64,000 bases of DNA from Panopea generosa (GCA_029582155.1 CM055895.1:12174770-12238769); one strand, 5' to 3'. Positions 1 through 12,280 are shown, counted from the stretch's first letter. Notes: generated by a model not told the origin, from the letters alone. Program-made: numbers and translations.

Positions 1-2717
1 AAACAGTAGATCAACAGTGAACATGTGTAGAATGTTGACTACCATACCATACAAACAGTAGATCAACAGTGAACACTTGTAGAATGTTGACTAGCATACC
101 ATACAAACAATCAGTCAACAGTGAACACTTGTAGAATGTTGACTAGCATACCATACAAACAGTAGATCGACAGTGAACACCTGTAGAATGTTGACTAGCA
201 TAACATACAAACAATCAGTCAACAGTGAACACTTGTAGAATGTTGACTTCCAGACCATACAAACAGTAGATCAACAGTGAACACTTATAGAATGTTGACT
301 AGCATACCATACAAACAGTAGATCAACAGTGAACACTTGTAGAATGTTGACTACCATACCATACAAACAATCAGTCAACAGTGAACACTTCAAGAATGTT
401 GACTACCATACCGTACAAACAGTGGGTCAACAGTGAACACTTGTGGAATGTTGACTACCATACCATACAAACAGTTTGTCAACAGTGAACACTTGTAGAA
501 TGTATACTACCATACCATACAAACAGTAGATCAACAGTGAACACTTGTAGAATGTTGACTAGCATACCATACAAACAATCAGTCAACAGTGAACACTTGT
601 AGAATGTTGACTACCATGCCATACAAACAGTAGATCAACAGTGAACACTTGTAGAATGTTGACTACCATACCATACAAACAGTAGATCAACAGTGAACAC
701 TTGTAGAATGTTGACTACCATACCATACAAACAGTAGATCAACAGTGAACACGTGTAGAATGTTGACTACCATACCATACAAACAGTAGATCAACAGTGA
801 ACACTTGTAGAATGTTGACTAGCATACCATACAAACAATCAGTCAACAGTGAACACTTGTAGAATGTTGACTACCATACCATACAAACAGTCAGTCAACA
901 GTGAACACTTGTAGAATGTTGACTAGCATACCATACAAACAATCAGTTAACAGTGAACACTTGTAGAATGTTGACTACCATACCATACAAGCAGTAGATC
1001 ATCAGTGAACACTTGTAGAATGTTGACTACCATACCATACAAACAGTAAATCAACAGTGAACACTTGTAGAATGTTGACTAGCATACCATACAAACAGTC
1101 AGTCAACAGTGAACACTTGTAGAATGTTGACTACCATACCATACAAACAGTCAGTCAACAGTGAACACTTGTAGAATGTTGACTACCATACCATACAAAC
1201 AGTAGATCAACAGTGAACACTTGTAGAATGTTGACTAGCATACCATACAAACAATCAGTCAACAGTGAACACTTGTAGAATGTTGACTAGCATACCATAC
1301 AAACAATCAGTCAACAGTGAACACTTGTAGAATGTTGACTACCATACCATACAAACAGTGTGTCAACAGTGAACACTTGTGGAATGTTGACTAGCATACC
1401 ATACAAACAGTCAGTCAACAGTGAACACTTGTAGAATGTTGACTAGCATACCATACAAACAATCAGTCAACAGTGAACACTTGTAGAATGTTGACTACCA
1501 TGCCATACAAACAGTAGATCAACAGTGAACACTTGTAGAATGTTGACTTCCATACCATACAAACAGTCAGTCAACAGTGAACACTTGTAGAATGTTGACT
1601 ACTATACCATACAAACAGTAGATCAACAGTGAACACTTGTAGAATGTTGACTACCATACCATACAAACAGTGAGTCAACAGTGAACACTTGTAGAATGTT
1701 GACTACCATACCATACAAACAATCAGTCAACAGTGAACACTTGTAGAATGACTACTGTACCATACAAACAGTCAGTCAACAGTGAACACTTGTAGAATGT
1801 TGACTACCATACCATACAAACAGTAGATCAACAGTGAACACTTGTAAAATGTTGACTAGCATACCATACAAACAATCAGTCAACAGTGAACACTTGTAGA
1901 ATGTTGACTACCATGCCATACAAACAGTAGATCAACAGTGAACACTTGTAGAATGTTGACTACCATACCATACAAACAGTAGATCAACAGTGAACACTTG
2001 TAGAATGTTGACTAGCATACCATACAAACAATCAGTCAACAGTGAACACTTGTAGAATGTTGACTACCATACCATACAAACAATCAGTCAACAGTGAACA
2101 CTTCAAGAATGTTGACTACCATACCATACAAACAGTGGGTCAACAGTGAACACTTGTGGAATGTTGACTACCATACCATACAAACAGTCGGTCATCAGTG
2201 AACACTTGTAGAATGTTAACTACCATACCATACAAACAATCAGTCAACAGTGAACACTTGTATAATGTTGACTATCATACTATTCACACAATCAGTCAAC
2301 AGTGAACACTTGTAGAATGTTGGTTACCTATCATACAAACAGTCAGTCGACAGTGAACACTTGTAGAATGTTAGTTACCTACCATACAAACAGTCAGTCA
2401 ACAGTGAACACTTGTAGAATGTTGACTACCATACCATACACACTATCAGTCAACATTGAATACTTGTAGAATGACTACTGGACCATACAAACAATCAGTC
2501 AACAGTGAACACTTGTAGAATGTTGGTTACCTACCATACAAACAGTCAGTCAACAGTGAACACTTGTAGAATGTTGACTACCATACCATACACACTATCA
2601 GTCAACATTGAATACTTGTAGAATGACTACTGGACCATACAAACAATCAGTCAACAGTGAACACTTGTAGAATGTTGGTTACCTACCATACAAACAGTCA
2701 GTCAACAGTGAACAGAA
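1..2717. repeat. 52-bp minisatellite array, about 52 copies, open at window start
   Basis: Head-to-tail copies of a 52-bp unit with the core GTGAACACTTGTAGAATG and the linker CCATACCATACAAACA. Most variation sits in one 8-base segment (AGTAGATC, AATCAGTC or AGTCAGTC types). Each unit carries a perfect 7-bp inverted repeat, GTCAACA and TGTTGAC, with a nested AGTG-aa-CACT. Near the right edge a 152-bp three-unit block repeats (junctions at 2366, 2518 and 2670). The array runs off the left end of the window, so its full length is unknown. No coding role is seen. Confidence 0.97.
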
Positions 2718-2856
2718 TCAATTTTTGTTATACTAGGGGTTGACGGATGAGCGAACGTTATGATGGACAGACATTGGTAGCACTAAATCCCCCTCACCAT
2801 CCCTTATTTCAAGGCAGTTGCATAAACACTAAACAGATGAATTGTATAAATTGTGT

Positions 2857-3187
2857 ATACTCCAGTGCGACAGTGCTTGGAATACTGTCTCAAGTAGACA
2901 CACTCATGATATGGCTGAAACCATTCAACAACAACAATTTGATCAAATGTAAGGTCGTGTTCTGTTTAAAGTGTCTATGTTTATTTCCCAGCTATTGTTT
3001 TGTTTCTGTAGCAAGCACATGTAAACTCAATTTAAATTTGAATGCAAATGAGATACAGTCACTACATTTTGATATAGGTAAAGTCACTGGGGTTAGTGAC
3101 AATATATATTCTATATAACAGTAGTTGTTTATATATCGCGACGGTGTCTACTTGAAACAGTATTCTAAGCACTGTCACACTGGAGTA
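2857..3187. repeat. Inverted pair of a SINE body segment
   Basis: The segment 2857-2903 is matched on the opposite strand by 3143-3187; both contain CAAGTAGACAC, or its complement, next to a CACTGTC / GACAGTG core. The right copy continues into the tRNA-like SINE at 3160-3395. The left copy is therefore either a second fragment in opposite orientation or the other end of a small inverted-repeat element. The 240 bases between the arms show nothing else recognisable. Confidence 0.6.
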
Positions 3188-3395
3188 TCATGCCGCAGAC
3201 ACATGGTATGATACCCCATCCAGTCACATTATACTGACACTGGACCGACCACACCTAGAACTGTCCTCTAAATGCTGAGCGTCAAGCGAGGAAGCTTCTA
3301 GTACCATTTTTAAAGTCATGTATGACCCGGCCGGGGATTGAACCCAGGATCTTCCGCATGCGAGGTGGACGATCTACCACAAGACCATGCCGCGG
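3160..3395 (-). repeat. tRNA-derived SINE, family E
   Basis: Read on the minus strand, 3395-3325 looks like a tRNA gene. It has an A-box-like GTGGTAGATCG and a canonical B box, GGTTCAATCCCC, followed by a non-tRNA body toward 3160. The element resembles the interrupted copy at 31637-32085. It cannot be a functional tRNA because no acceptor stem closes. Confidence 0.7.
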
Positions 3396-3561
3396 TTGTC
3401 TATATAACAGTATAAGACTAATCAACCTGCAAACCCCCAAATAGATAACAAGATATCTGTTTATGTTTACAATGGCTCTCAGGTAAATAAATAACTCCTG
3501 TTTAATTGTATGTACTTCCTTATTAGTGTACTAAAGATTACTCTTATATACAATGTGTATA

Positions 3562-3740
3562 AGGCCATTGTAAATTAGTTGCTAGATTATCATCCAAATT
3601 TTTCTTAAAAACAGGGAGGGCAGGAGGATTTTATTTTTGATTTTTATAATTTTTGATATTTTTTTTTTTTTTGATGAAAATGGCATGAAAATTAGGGGGC
3701 CGGCGGGGATGATAATCTAGCAATTAATTTATTATGGCCT
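3562..3740. mobile_element. Short MITE with 34-bp terminal inverted repeats
   Basis: The left end 3562-3595 and the right end 3707-3740 are near-perfect reverse complements sharing TTGCTAGATTATCATCC. The 110-bp centre is G- and T-rich with a long T run and no open frame. The size and structure fit a non-autonomous DNA transposon. The target-site duplication is unclear, so the superfamily is not assigned. Confidence 0.7.
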
Positions 3741-4870
3741 CAATCAATTGTACAAGCTTTAGTTACTTGAGCAGAATAATGTGGTTGACGATTTATTCAA
3801 TATCTATTTTAACATTGACATGCCATAGCTTATATATATCATTCTTTTACAAGCTCTGGTTTCCTAAAGACATGCCAACTTATATGTTAAATAGAAGTTT
3901 AAAACTATAAGCAACTTTTTTTTATTAGGTATGCATACATTTTATGCAACAGCAATTTTTATCATGAAAACAATACCTTCATGTCCAAGGTCTGGGGTGT
4001 AGCTTGGCTGAAAACGATGCATAGGCACAGTTGTAGAGGGATCCAGGCTCCCCCTAAATTTTTAGATAGACTGTCGTAGATGTGGTTTTTCTTATGTTTT
4101 GAGGGGCCTGGTTATTCTTAATATTAACCTTAAATTCACTTTTTGTAACCAAATAAACTAATAATGAATGTAATGTTTTAAGGTTTGTTCGCATTAAAAA
4201 GGGAAAATAAAGTAGCCTTCTGTCTCATGGTTTCAAATGGTTACTATTTTCATACAACGGGTGTTACAATGTTACTGAATAGTTTACCACTTACCCCATA
4301 GGGATCCGATTTTTAATGCATTTTTGTCATTTTTTATTTTTTCAATTCCTCAAAAAAAAGTGTATAGGCACTACATGTGCCTAACATGAGGAAGCTATGC
4401 TTCTGAACGTTTGGGTTGAGCTGGATTGCCCAGACTTTTTTTTTCTTTTATACAATAATATATTGAATATTAAAGTTAATTCTGTAGCATGTTGTATTTG
4501 CTGCAGTTAGACTGATGTTCCAGAGTGAGATGGTATTCTGAGATGTGGTGTACATATTGTCAGCCAGAAGTGATATAAACACTTGTGGTTGTTTTTCTTC
4601 ACCACAATCATGAGGACTGTTTTATAATTATATACTCATTTATTGATAAAATTTTATTTGAAAAATGTTGATTATAAAATATTTAACCATTAAATTAAAC
4701 TATGATTTAGTTTTCTCTTGATGTTATCTGCCGTACCAAGTATTTGTAAAGACAGGAATCCTAGTTTTATAATCCAACGGCTGACAGAAATAAACTGTAG
4801 TGTGGATTTGCTTGTAAGCAACATTATTTTTGAAAAAATGATCAACTTCACAAGAGTCTTCTGTGGCCGA
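3741..4870. other. AT-rich intergenic DNA, nothing recognised
   Basis: No supported open frame, splice-consistent exon, RNA gene or array was found. Stops are frequent in all frames. Confidence 0.5.
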
Positions 4871-4875
4871 TTGGT

Positions 4876-5070
4876 CTGAATTGCAATCTCAAGATTACTT
4901 TTAGTTTATACTAGTTTATTTTGGTTTGATTGTGATGAAAGCTCAGAGCTTATCTGAAACGCTCTCGAGTCGGCTTCCTGGATAGAACCAGTACTGAGTG
5001 TTGTATTATGAGTGGCATCAAGTTGATCAGGGGATTGAACCCGCAACCTCTGGCATGACGTTTTGGGTTT
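4876..5070 (-). repeat. tRNA-derived SINE, family C variant
   Basis: The body GATTGTGATGAAAGCTCAGA followed by AACCAGTACTGAGTGTTG leads into a B-box-like complement, GGGATTGAACCC, at about 5032. Related copies lie at 6085-6225 and 60840-61130; the last has its inner segment tandemly amplified. Orientation is taken from the tRNA-like head on the right. Confidence 0.6.
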
Positions 5071-5170
5071 GAGCCCAACATAGTCCGCAAAACTTTATAT
5101 GAGAACGTTTGCCAGTATTCTTTGGATGAAGAGAGTTCTGCCCAGATTTATTCTGAGGTTTTCCTCAACC

Positions 5171-5690
5171 AATTGCAACATTTTAAAATGGAGTTAATGA
5201 AGAATCAATGATAAATGTGCGTACTAGTGCACATAATGTTTTCAATATCTATGACATTATTTTTTCTATTTGGGCAGTTCAACAAAATAATTAATAGAAC
5301 TACTTTGCAAGTTTAGTGGGGATCCAATGAAAACTACAGATGCTAGAGTGACAAGATAAAATAACACAATTTTTGATGATTAAAGGGCCATAACTCTTTC
5401 ATTAATTTTCAGATGTTTCCAATGAAAGAGGCAGTAATTTTTCATTCAAACAATGCCACATGTTTTACCAAAAATGTTTTATATTGATCATATATAAACA
5501 TAATTTCACAATTTCAATCCAATTAACCCATTATAAATAATGAGTGAATTGAATTGAACTTGTGTAATATGATTGCTTCCTTGAGGAAGATTTTTGAATG
5601 AAAATATAAACATAATTTGATCACATTATTTTTTTTTTTTTTTAATGGGATTAACATTTTCAACACATTTCATGTTATATATGGCATATC
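5171..5690. other. AT-rich intergenic DNA
   Basis: No gene is seen. It contains the phrase AGGGCCATAACTC (5384-5396), which I recall as frequent in bivalve repeats. That is weak support for a molluscan source. Confidence 0.4.
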
Positions 5691-5875
5691 CAGTTTTACT
5701 GGTGGAGGAAGACCTCAGACTAATTCAGACTGAGTAGAACCACTGTCTTTCCGCAAGTAACTGGAAACTGTCTTACACAAAGTTTCTGGAGCCAGTGGGA
5801 CTCGAACCAACGACTTTAACTGTGAGAGGTAAGTGATACTGAGACGGCACCTTAGACCACTCGACCACGGAGGAC
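5690..5875 (-). repeat. tRNA-derived SINE, family A
   Basis: On the minus strand the head reads as a Leu/Ser-like tRNA relic, with TCGAGTGGTCTAAGG as A box and GTTCGAGTCCC as B box. The body contains AGTAACTGG and ends in GATATGCCATATATAACATG toward 5690. The same family recurs at 19287, 28033 and 53735 (plus) and 59455 (minus). Confidence 0.75.
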
Positions 5876-6084
5876 CCTGATTACATTGAAACTGAACACA
5901 TGTAAATACATATGTAGCAACAGAGTTTTCTACTTATTGATAAGGCTGTGAATATATTCAGTTCCATCCCCTGACTTTTATAGAAAACATAGCAGGACCA
6001 CACATCCGTTATAACTAACCATATTAGACTAGCTCCTTGTATAGTTTTCTAGAATTCAGTTGAAACTTAGTTTACGCTAATTCA

Positions 6085-6225
6085 TGGTAATTCGATTGTT
6101 ATGAAAGCTTAAAAGCTTGAACTGCTCTCAAGTCCACTACATGGGTAGAACTAGTGCTGAGTGTTGTTTTTTTTAGAGGCATCTGATTAAGCATGGGATT
6201 GAACCCACAACCTTATCTACAACAC
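6085..6225 (-). repeat. SINE family C variant, partial
   Basis: It shares AGAACTAGTGCTGAGTGTTG and GGGATTGAACCC with the copy at 4876-5070 and is truncated on the right just before the 82-bp tandem repeat. Confidence 0.5.
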
Positions 6226-6316
6226 TACCGTAATAACGCTTAATTGAAACTTTGGAATACTTATCAGCCCCTAGTCAATTGTACTGACAATTATTGTAAC
6301 TTCATGAACCTGAACG

Positions 6317-6590
6317 TAATTAACATGTAATGTGAAAAACCCAGCTAATACTAAAGTCCAGCTGGGAATTTCTAAACTCATTGATTTTCTAAGACTTGGT
6401 AAATAACATGTAACTGAAAACCCCAGTGAAAACTTAAGTCTAGTTGGAATTTCTAAACTCATTGATTTCTTAGGACCTGGTAAATAACATGAAATGTGAA
6501 AAACCCAGTGAATGCTAAAATCTAGTTAGGAATTTCTAAACTCATTGATTTCCTAGCAGCTGCTAAATAATATGTAATGTGAACATGAGG
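6317..6590. repeat. 82-bp tandem repeat, about 3.3 copies
   Basis: Units begin with TAAATAACATG and contain GGAATTTCTAAACTCATTGA at 6366, 6450 and 6531. The spacing of about 80-84 bp with point changes marks a short minisatellite. A 63-residue minus-strand frame across it is a by-product of the repeat. Confidence 0.85.
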
Positions 6591-6599
6591 GCCTTTATC

Positions 6600-7383
6600 G
6601 CCAAATCTAGTTGTATATATATATATGACAATTCCTAAATCTACTTGTAATCTGGAAAGTTATAAGACTGGAAGATAAATAAATCCAAGATTTTTGTCAT
6701 TGTGTGGTGTATGTACATGCTGAAGTTGAAGTGCACACTTGTTCAGAACAGTTGCTCTTTGTATACTTGAATTGTTTTAATATCTTCCTTATTTGATGGG
6801 CTGAGATGAAGTCAGTTGTTATTTCTAACAATGGAAATAGAAAATAAAGTATGAGGTCATTATATTGTCATTTTCAAGGTTATGTTGATGTCTGATAGTC
6901 GTGTCCTGTGTTCAGTTCATCCATCATCTATCTTCCATCCATCTGTGAACTTGAGATAATGTACATTCCAGCTCCTATCTTTTACTAACACAGAAATCAT
7001 TAGATTTCAAACAAATTCTTAAACTGGTCAATTCAGATAATAAAAGATTGAGTAATTTTCTTTGAAATCATTAAAAATTGCAATATTAGGCCTTGGTCAA
7101 GCTTACACAGTAGTTCTAGTACATTATAAAACTGTGAAAAACTAGCCACATCAGATTAATACTTTCAGAGTTAGGTCCCTTGAAATGGCAAAATAATGGA
7201 CACTATTGTTCTTAATGACATTACAGATTGACATGAATATGTGTCATTGTATTAAATCAGTGTAATCTGATCCTCATTGGATGAGAAACATACTACTGAA
7301 TTCTTAATAAACAACATTTAATACTTTTCCTGTTTTGTTTTTTTTTGCATCTAATCATTTTCATTCTTTAAAATGAGAGGGAA
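6600..7383. other. AT-rich intergenic DNA
   Basis: No gene, RNA or element was recognised between the 82-bp repeat and the 40-bp array. Confidence 0.4.
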
Positions 7384-10075
7384 TTACTGGGGTTTAACAC
7401 CATTTTCAATAAGTTACTGGATATAAATGGGGTTCAACACCACTTTCAATATGTTACTGGTTATAAATGGATTTCAACACCATTTTCAATATGTTACTGG
7501 TTATAAATGGGGTTCAACACCACTTTCAATATGTTACTGGATGTAAATGGGGTTTAACACCATTTTCAATATGTTACTGGTTATAAATGGGGTCCAACAC
7601 CATTTTCAATATGTAACTGGTTATAAATGGGGTTCAACACCATTTTCAATATGTTACTGGATATAAAAAGGGTTCAACACCGTTTTCAATATGTTACTGG
7701 ATATAAATGGGGTTCAATACCATTTTCAATATGTTACTGGATATAAATGGGGTTCAACACCATTTTCAATATGTTACTGGTTATAAATGGGGTTCAATAC
7801 CATTTTCAATATGTTACTGGATATAAATGGGGTTCAATACCATTTTCAATATGTTACTGGATATAAATGGGGTTCAACACCATTTTCAATATGTTACTGG
7901 ATATAAATGGGGTTCAACACCATTTTCAATATGTTACTGGTTATAAATAGGGTTCAATACCATTTTCAATATGTTACTGGTTATAAACTGGGTTGAACAC
8001 CATTTTCAATATGTTACTGGATATAAACTGGGTTGAACACCATTTTCAATATGTTACTGGTTATAAACTGGGTTGAACACCATTTTCAATATGTTACTGG
8101 TTATAAATGGGGTTCAACACCGTTTTCAATATGTTACTGGATATAAATGGGGTGCAACACCGTTTTCAATATGTTACTGGTTATAAATGGGGTTCAATAC
8201 AATTTTCAATATGTTACTGGTTATAAACTGGGTTGAACAGCATTTTCAATATGTTACTGGATAAAAACTGGGTTGAACACCATTTTCAATATGTTACTGG
8301 TTATAAACTGGGTTGAACAGCATTTTCAATATGTTACTGGTTATAAATGGGGTTCAACACCGTTTTCAATATGTTACTGGTTATAAATGGGGTTCAATAC
8401 CATTTTCAATATGTTACTGGTTATAAACTGGGTTGAACTGCATTTTCAATATGTTACTGGTTATAAACTGGGTTGAACAGCATTTTCAGTATGTTACTGG
8501 TTATAAACTGGGTTCAACACCATTTTCAATATGTGACTGGTTATAAATGGGGTTCAACACCGTTTTCAATATGTTACTGGATATAAAAAGGGTGCAACAC
8601 CGTTTTCAATATGTTTCTGGATATAAATTGGGTTCAACACTGTTTTCAATATGGTACTGGTTATAAACGGGATTCAACACCATTTTCAATATGTTACTGG
8701 ATATAAATGGGGTTCAACACCGTTTTCAATATGTAACTGGATATAAATGGGGTTCAACACCCTTTTCAATATGTTATTGGTTATAAATGGGGTTCAATAC
8801 CATTTTCAATATGTTACCGGATATAAATGGGGTTCAACACCATTTTCAATATGTTACTGGTTATAAATGGGGTTCAATACCCTTTTCAATATGTTACTGG
8901 TTATAAACTGGGTTGAACACCATTTTCAATATGTTACTGGTTATAAACTGGGTTGAACACCATTTTCAATATGTTACTGGTTATAAACTGGGTTGAACAC
9001 CATTTTCAATAAGTAACTGGATACAAACTGGGTTGAACACCATTTTCAATATGTTACTGGTTATAAACTGGGTTGAACAGCATTTTCAATATGTTTCTGG
9101 TTATAAATGGGGTTCAACACCGTTTTCAATATGTTACTGGATATAAATGGGGTTTAACACCGTTTTCAATATGTTACTGGTTATAAATGGGGTTCAATAC
9201 CATTTTCAATATGTTACTGGTTGTAAACTGGGTTGAACAGCATTTTCAATATGTTACTGGTTATAAACTGGAATGAACAGCATTTTCAGTATGTTACTGG
9301 TTATAAACTGGGTTCAACACCATTTTCAATATGTTACTGGTTATAAATGGGGTTCAACACCGTTTTCAATATGTTACTGGATATAAAAAGAGTTCAACAC
9401 CGTTTTCAATATGTTTCTGGATATAAATGGGGTTCAACACCATTTTCAATATGGTAATGGTTATAAACGGGGTTCAACACCATTTTCAATATGTTACTGG
9501 TTATAAATGGGTTTTAACACTATTTTCAATATATTACTCATTATCAACGGGGTTCAACACCATTTTAAATATGTTACTGGTTATAAATGGGATTCAACAC
9601 AGTTTTCAATATGTTACTGGTTATAAATGGGGTTCAACACCATTTTCAATATGTTACTGGATATAAATGAGGTTCAACACCATTTTCAGTAAGTTACTGG
9701 TTATAAACGGGGTTCAACACCATTTTCAATATGTTACCAGTTATAAATGGCTTTTAACACCATTTTCAATATATTACTGATTATTAACGGGGTTCAACAC
9801 CATTTTCAATATGTTACTGGTTATAAATGGGATTCAACACCATTTTCAATATGTTACTGGTTATAAATGGGATTCAACACCATTTTCAATATGTTACTGG
9901 TTATAAATGGGATTCAACACCATTTCAATATTTGGTTATAAATGGAGTTCAACACCATTTTCGATATATGACAGGTTATAAATGGGGTTCAATACCATTA
10001 TCTATATTTTACTGGTTATAAAATGGGGTTTAACACTATCATTCCATATATTACTCATTATAAATGGTTACCAAC
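7384..10075. repeat. 40-bp minisatellite array, about 67 copies
   Basis: A 40-bp monomer with the core CATTTTCAATATGTTACTGG and TATAAATGGGGTTCAACAC repeats with almost no length change. Two main subtypes occur (ATGGGGTTCAACAC and ACTGGGTTGAACAC). A multi-monomer block at about 8341-8680 recurs at about 9141-9480, exactly 800 bp or 20 monomers apart, keeping private variants such as TTTTCAGT (8483 and 9283) and TATAAAAAG (8583 and 9383). A second internal shift of 240 bp (6 monomers) links about 9509 and 9749. Small open frames inside are repeat artefacts. Confidence 0.97.
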
Positions 10076-10540
10076 TTGCTATTTGCAGAGAAAGTCAGGA
10101 TAAATCTGAGCAGAACCACGGTTTTCTAAATGTGAACTTTTCAATTTACCCTGAACAACTTTAATTGTTGCTTGTGCTAACTGCACAAGAATCGCGAGCA
10201 GAGCAAGCCAAGATGTAAAACATTATAAAGATGAAACGTCTATTTGTTTTAAGATGTTTCCAATTTCAAACACCAACAAACAGATAAAATACTTAATAAA
10301 TACAGTAAAACCACAAATGCTTAGATTAAAGTACATAAGTAATAAGTAATGAATGAAAGCTGTAAACATGTGAAAGGGATACACATCTGTACAAACAATA
10401 TAATGTAGCGAGTGCTCTTATACAAAACAGGGCATGGGCTGCTGTTTTGTCACTTCCTTGTTTGTATGTCTCTGTCACTTGTATGTCTCTGTCACAGGTA
10501 CTTATCTGTGGTAATTGATGTTTATGAGTGTTGTTAGTTT
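10076..10540. other. Spacer between array and hairpin MITE
   Basis: No gene recognised. A short duplicated phrase, GTATGTCTCTGTCAC, occurs at 10464 and 10482. Confidence 0.4.
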
Positions 10541-10544
10541 CTAT

Positions 10545-10752
10545 ATCCGTTTACTTTATATAGAAGACTTTTGACACCTCTTATACAGACACCTTTGGAC
10601 AACTTATATAAAAGGCTTTTGAATTATTGGGTGAATAATATTTATATTAACTGACAGAGTGGAAAACAGTGCAGGAAGTGTTCAGATTGCTCGTAACGAG
10701 CAATCTGAACTCTTCCTGCACTGTTTTCAAAGTCCACTCCGCATGGCCATTA
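10545..10752. mobile_element. Hairpin MITE, piggyBac-like family, copy 1 (diverged ends)
   Basis: The element contains a 65-bp near-perfect palindrome at 10663-10727: two 32-nt arms around one central A, with one mismatch. The outer part matches the better preserved copies at 18037-18263 and 27723-27952. Here the TTAA ends have decayed (left end now CCGTTTACTTTATATAGA). The right end has been replaced and runs into the adjacent 26/27-bp array. Confidence 0.7.
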
Positions 10753-10754
10753 AT

Positions 10755-11295
10755 ACATATACATGTATATATAATATGGGGTACATTTATTTGGGGTTAT
10801 AATCATGTACATTCATTTGGGGTTATAAGCCTGTACATTTATCTGGGGTTATAAGCCTGTACATTTATCTGGGGTTATAAGCCTGTACATTTATTTGGGG
10901 TTATAATCCTGTAGTTATTTTTGGGTTATAAGCCTGTACATTTATTATGGGGTTATAATGCTGTACATTTATTTGAGGTTATTTGTCTGTACATTTATTT
11001 GGGGTTATAAGTGTACATTTATCATGGGGTTATAAGCCTGTACATGTATCATGGGGTTATAAACCTGTACATCTATTATTGGGTTATAAGCCTGTACATG
11101 TATCATGGGGTTATAAGCCTGTACATGTATCATGGGGTTATAAGCCTGTATATTAATTATGGGGTTATAAGCCTGTACATGTATCATGGGGTTATAAGCC
11201 TGTACATGTATCATGTGGTTACAAACCTGTATATTAACTATCGGGTTATAAGCCTGTACATTTATTTGGGTTTATAATCCTTTACATTTATTTAA
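10755..11295. repeat. 26/27-bp minisatellite array, about 20 copies
   Basis: The unit is GGGGTTATAAGCCTGTACAT plus TTATTT or GTATCAT. The 27-bp version (11030-11220) equals nine codons, so both strands stay open for tens of residues (plus GVISLYMYH-type, minus VQAYNPMIH-type). No start context, splice site or homology supports translation. The array sits about 30 bp right of the palindrome of the hairpin MITE. Confidence 0.93.
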
Positions 11296-11529
11296 GTCTT
11301 TTATGAGCACTTAATTTTAGGTAAACCTTCCGACCTTTACATTTAAATCAAAATCACAACTACCTTGTATTAAAGTATTGCACAGGGCAATTGTGTCTCA
11401 ATGACATATATTTTTGGCTACCAAATCTATAGAAATGAAAGTATTAATGCATCTCCAGTGTATGAACAACAATAAATAAGTGAACAAGTGTATGTTTTAT
11501 CAGTAAAACTATTTTATTGTTCACATTCA

Positions 11530-12014
11530 GCTTTAGAGGGACACACCAATTTAATCATATTTCTTTAAACACTATTTTTAAAATATACCTTTCTAAATGA
11601 AGTATAATAATAAAATAAATAAAACTCTAGTACATGTCGAGTAGAATCATATTTTTTTTGTCTATTTTGGAAAATGAAATTACTCTTGTAAATGATGTAA
11701 AAGCATCCTCTATATTTGGCATGTTTGTGGTCACCAATAACAAAAAAGTAAAAATTCTATTTCAGAACAAATTTGAAAGAAATATCAATTTGTATTTTTA
11801 AAAGATTTTTAAGCAACATATATTCAAAACTAGCACAATGCCCTCACATTTTATTAAATACATTAGATCTATTCATTTCCTTGATTTATTTAGTTTCTGA
11901 TATTTATTATTTTGAGATTAAAATCTCAATTTAATGTAAATGTTGTCAGATTTGAAGTTTAAACATATGTAAAATTGATTGACATATTACTCAGTAGTGT
12001 GTGTCCCTTTAAGC
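11530..12014. mobile_element. Candidate non-autonomous element with GTGTGTCCC inverted ends
   Basis: The left end GCTTTAGAGGGACACAC (11530-11546) and the right end GTGTGTCCCTTTAAGC (11999-12014) are reverse complements with one mismatch plus a slip. The 450-bp interior is AT-rich without an open frame. This fits a MITE of about 485 bp. The target duplication is not clear. Confidence 0.55.
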
Positions 12015-12246
12015 TAGAAAGTTAAATATGACAAAACAACACCTAAAAGTTATTGCTCCTAGTCCTCATAGTGATTTCCATGTCATGTTTATTAAAATAT
12101 CACATTCACATATATGTATGCATATATTGTAGAAAAAAAGTCCATGCTTTGAAAAATAATGACATTTTGTAGATCATAGTTTGAATTTCATATTTGTTTC
12201 TTATTTACAGCCTTTGTACACATGTATTAGTTTAAAATCTTTAAAC

Positions 12247-12252
12247 TTTATT
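12247..12252 (-). terminator. Candidate poly(A) signal of the kelch-like gene
   Basis: AATAAA on the minus strand lies 28 nt past the TGA stop of the kelch-like gene. It would give a very short 3' UTR; a more distal signal cannot be excluded. Confidence 0.4.
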
Positions 12253-12280
12253 TTCACTTATTTAGTTATTCTCCATGAAT

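Noticed and set aside
1..2717. CRISPR-like repeat-spacer array
   Set aside because: Units are contiguous and nearly identical over their whole 52 bp. The variable 8 bases fall into a few recurring types, not unique spacers, and the surroundings are eukaryotic.
2747..3118. 123-codon plus-strand open frame
   Set aside because: Low-complexity, Cys/Ser-rich translation with no motif. It spans the inverted SINE segment and has no splice or promoter support.
9427..10164. Open frames within and beside the 40-bp array
   Set aside because: They follow the repeat periodicity (three monomers equal 40 codons) and have no independent coding evidence.
11005..11277. Repeat proteins on both strands of the 27-bp array
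   Set aside because: A multiple-of-three unit lacking stops keeps both strands open automatically; no start context or homology.
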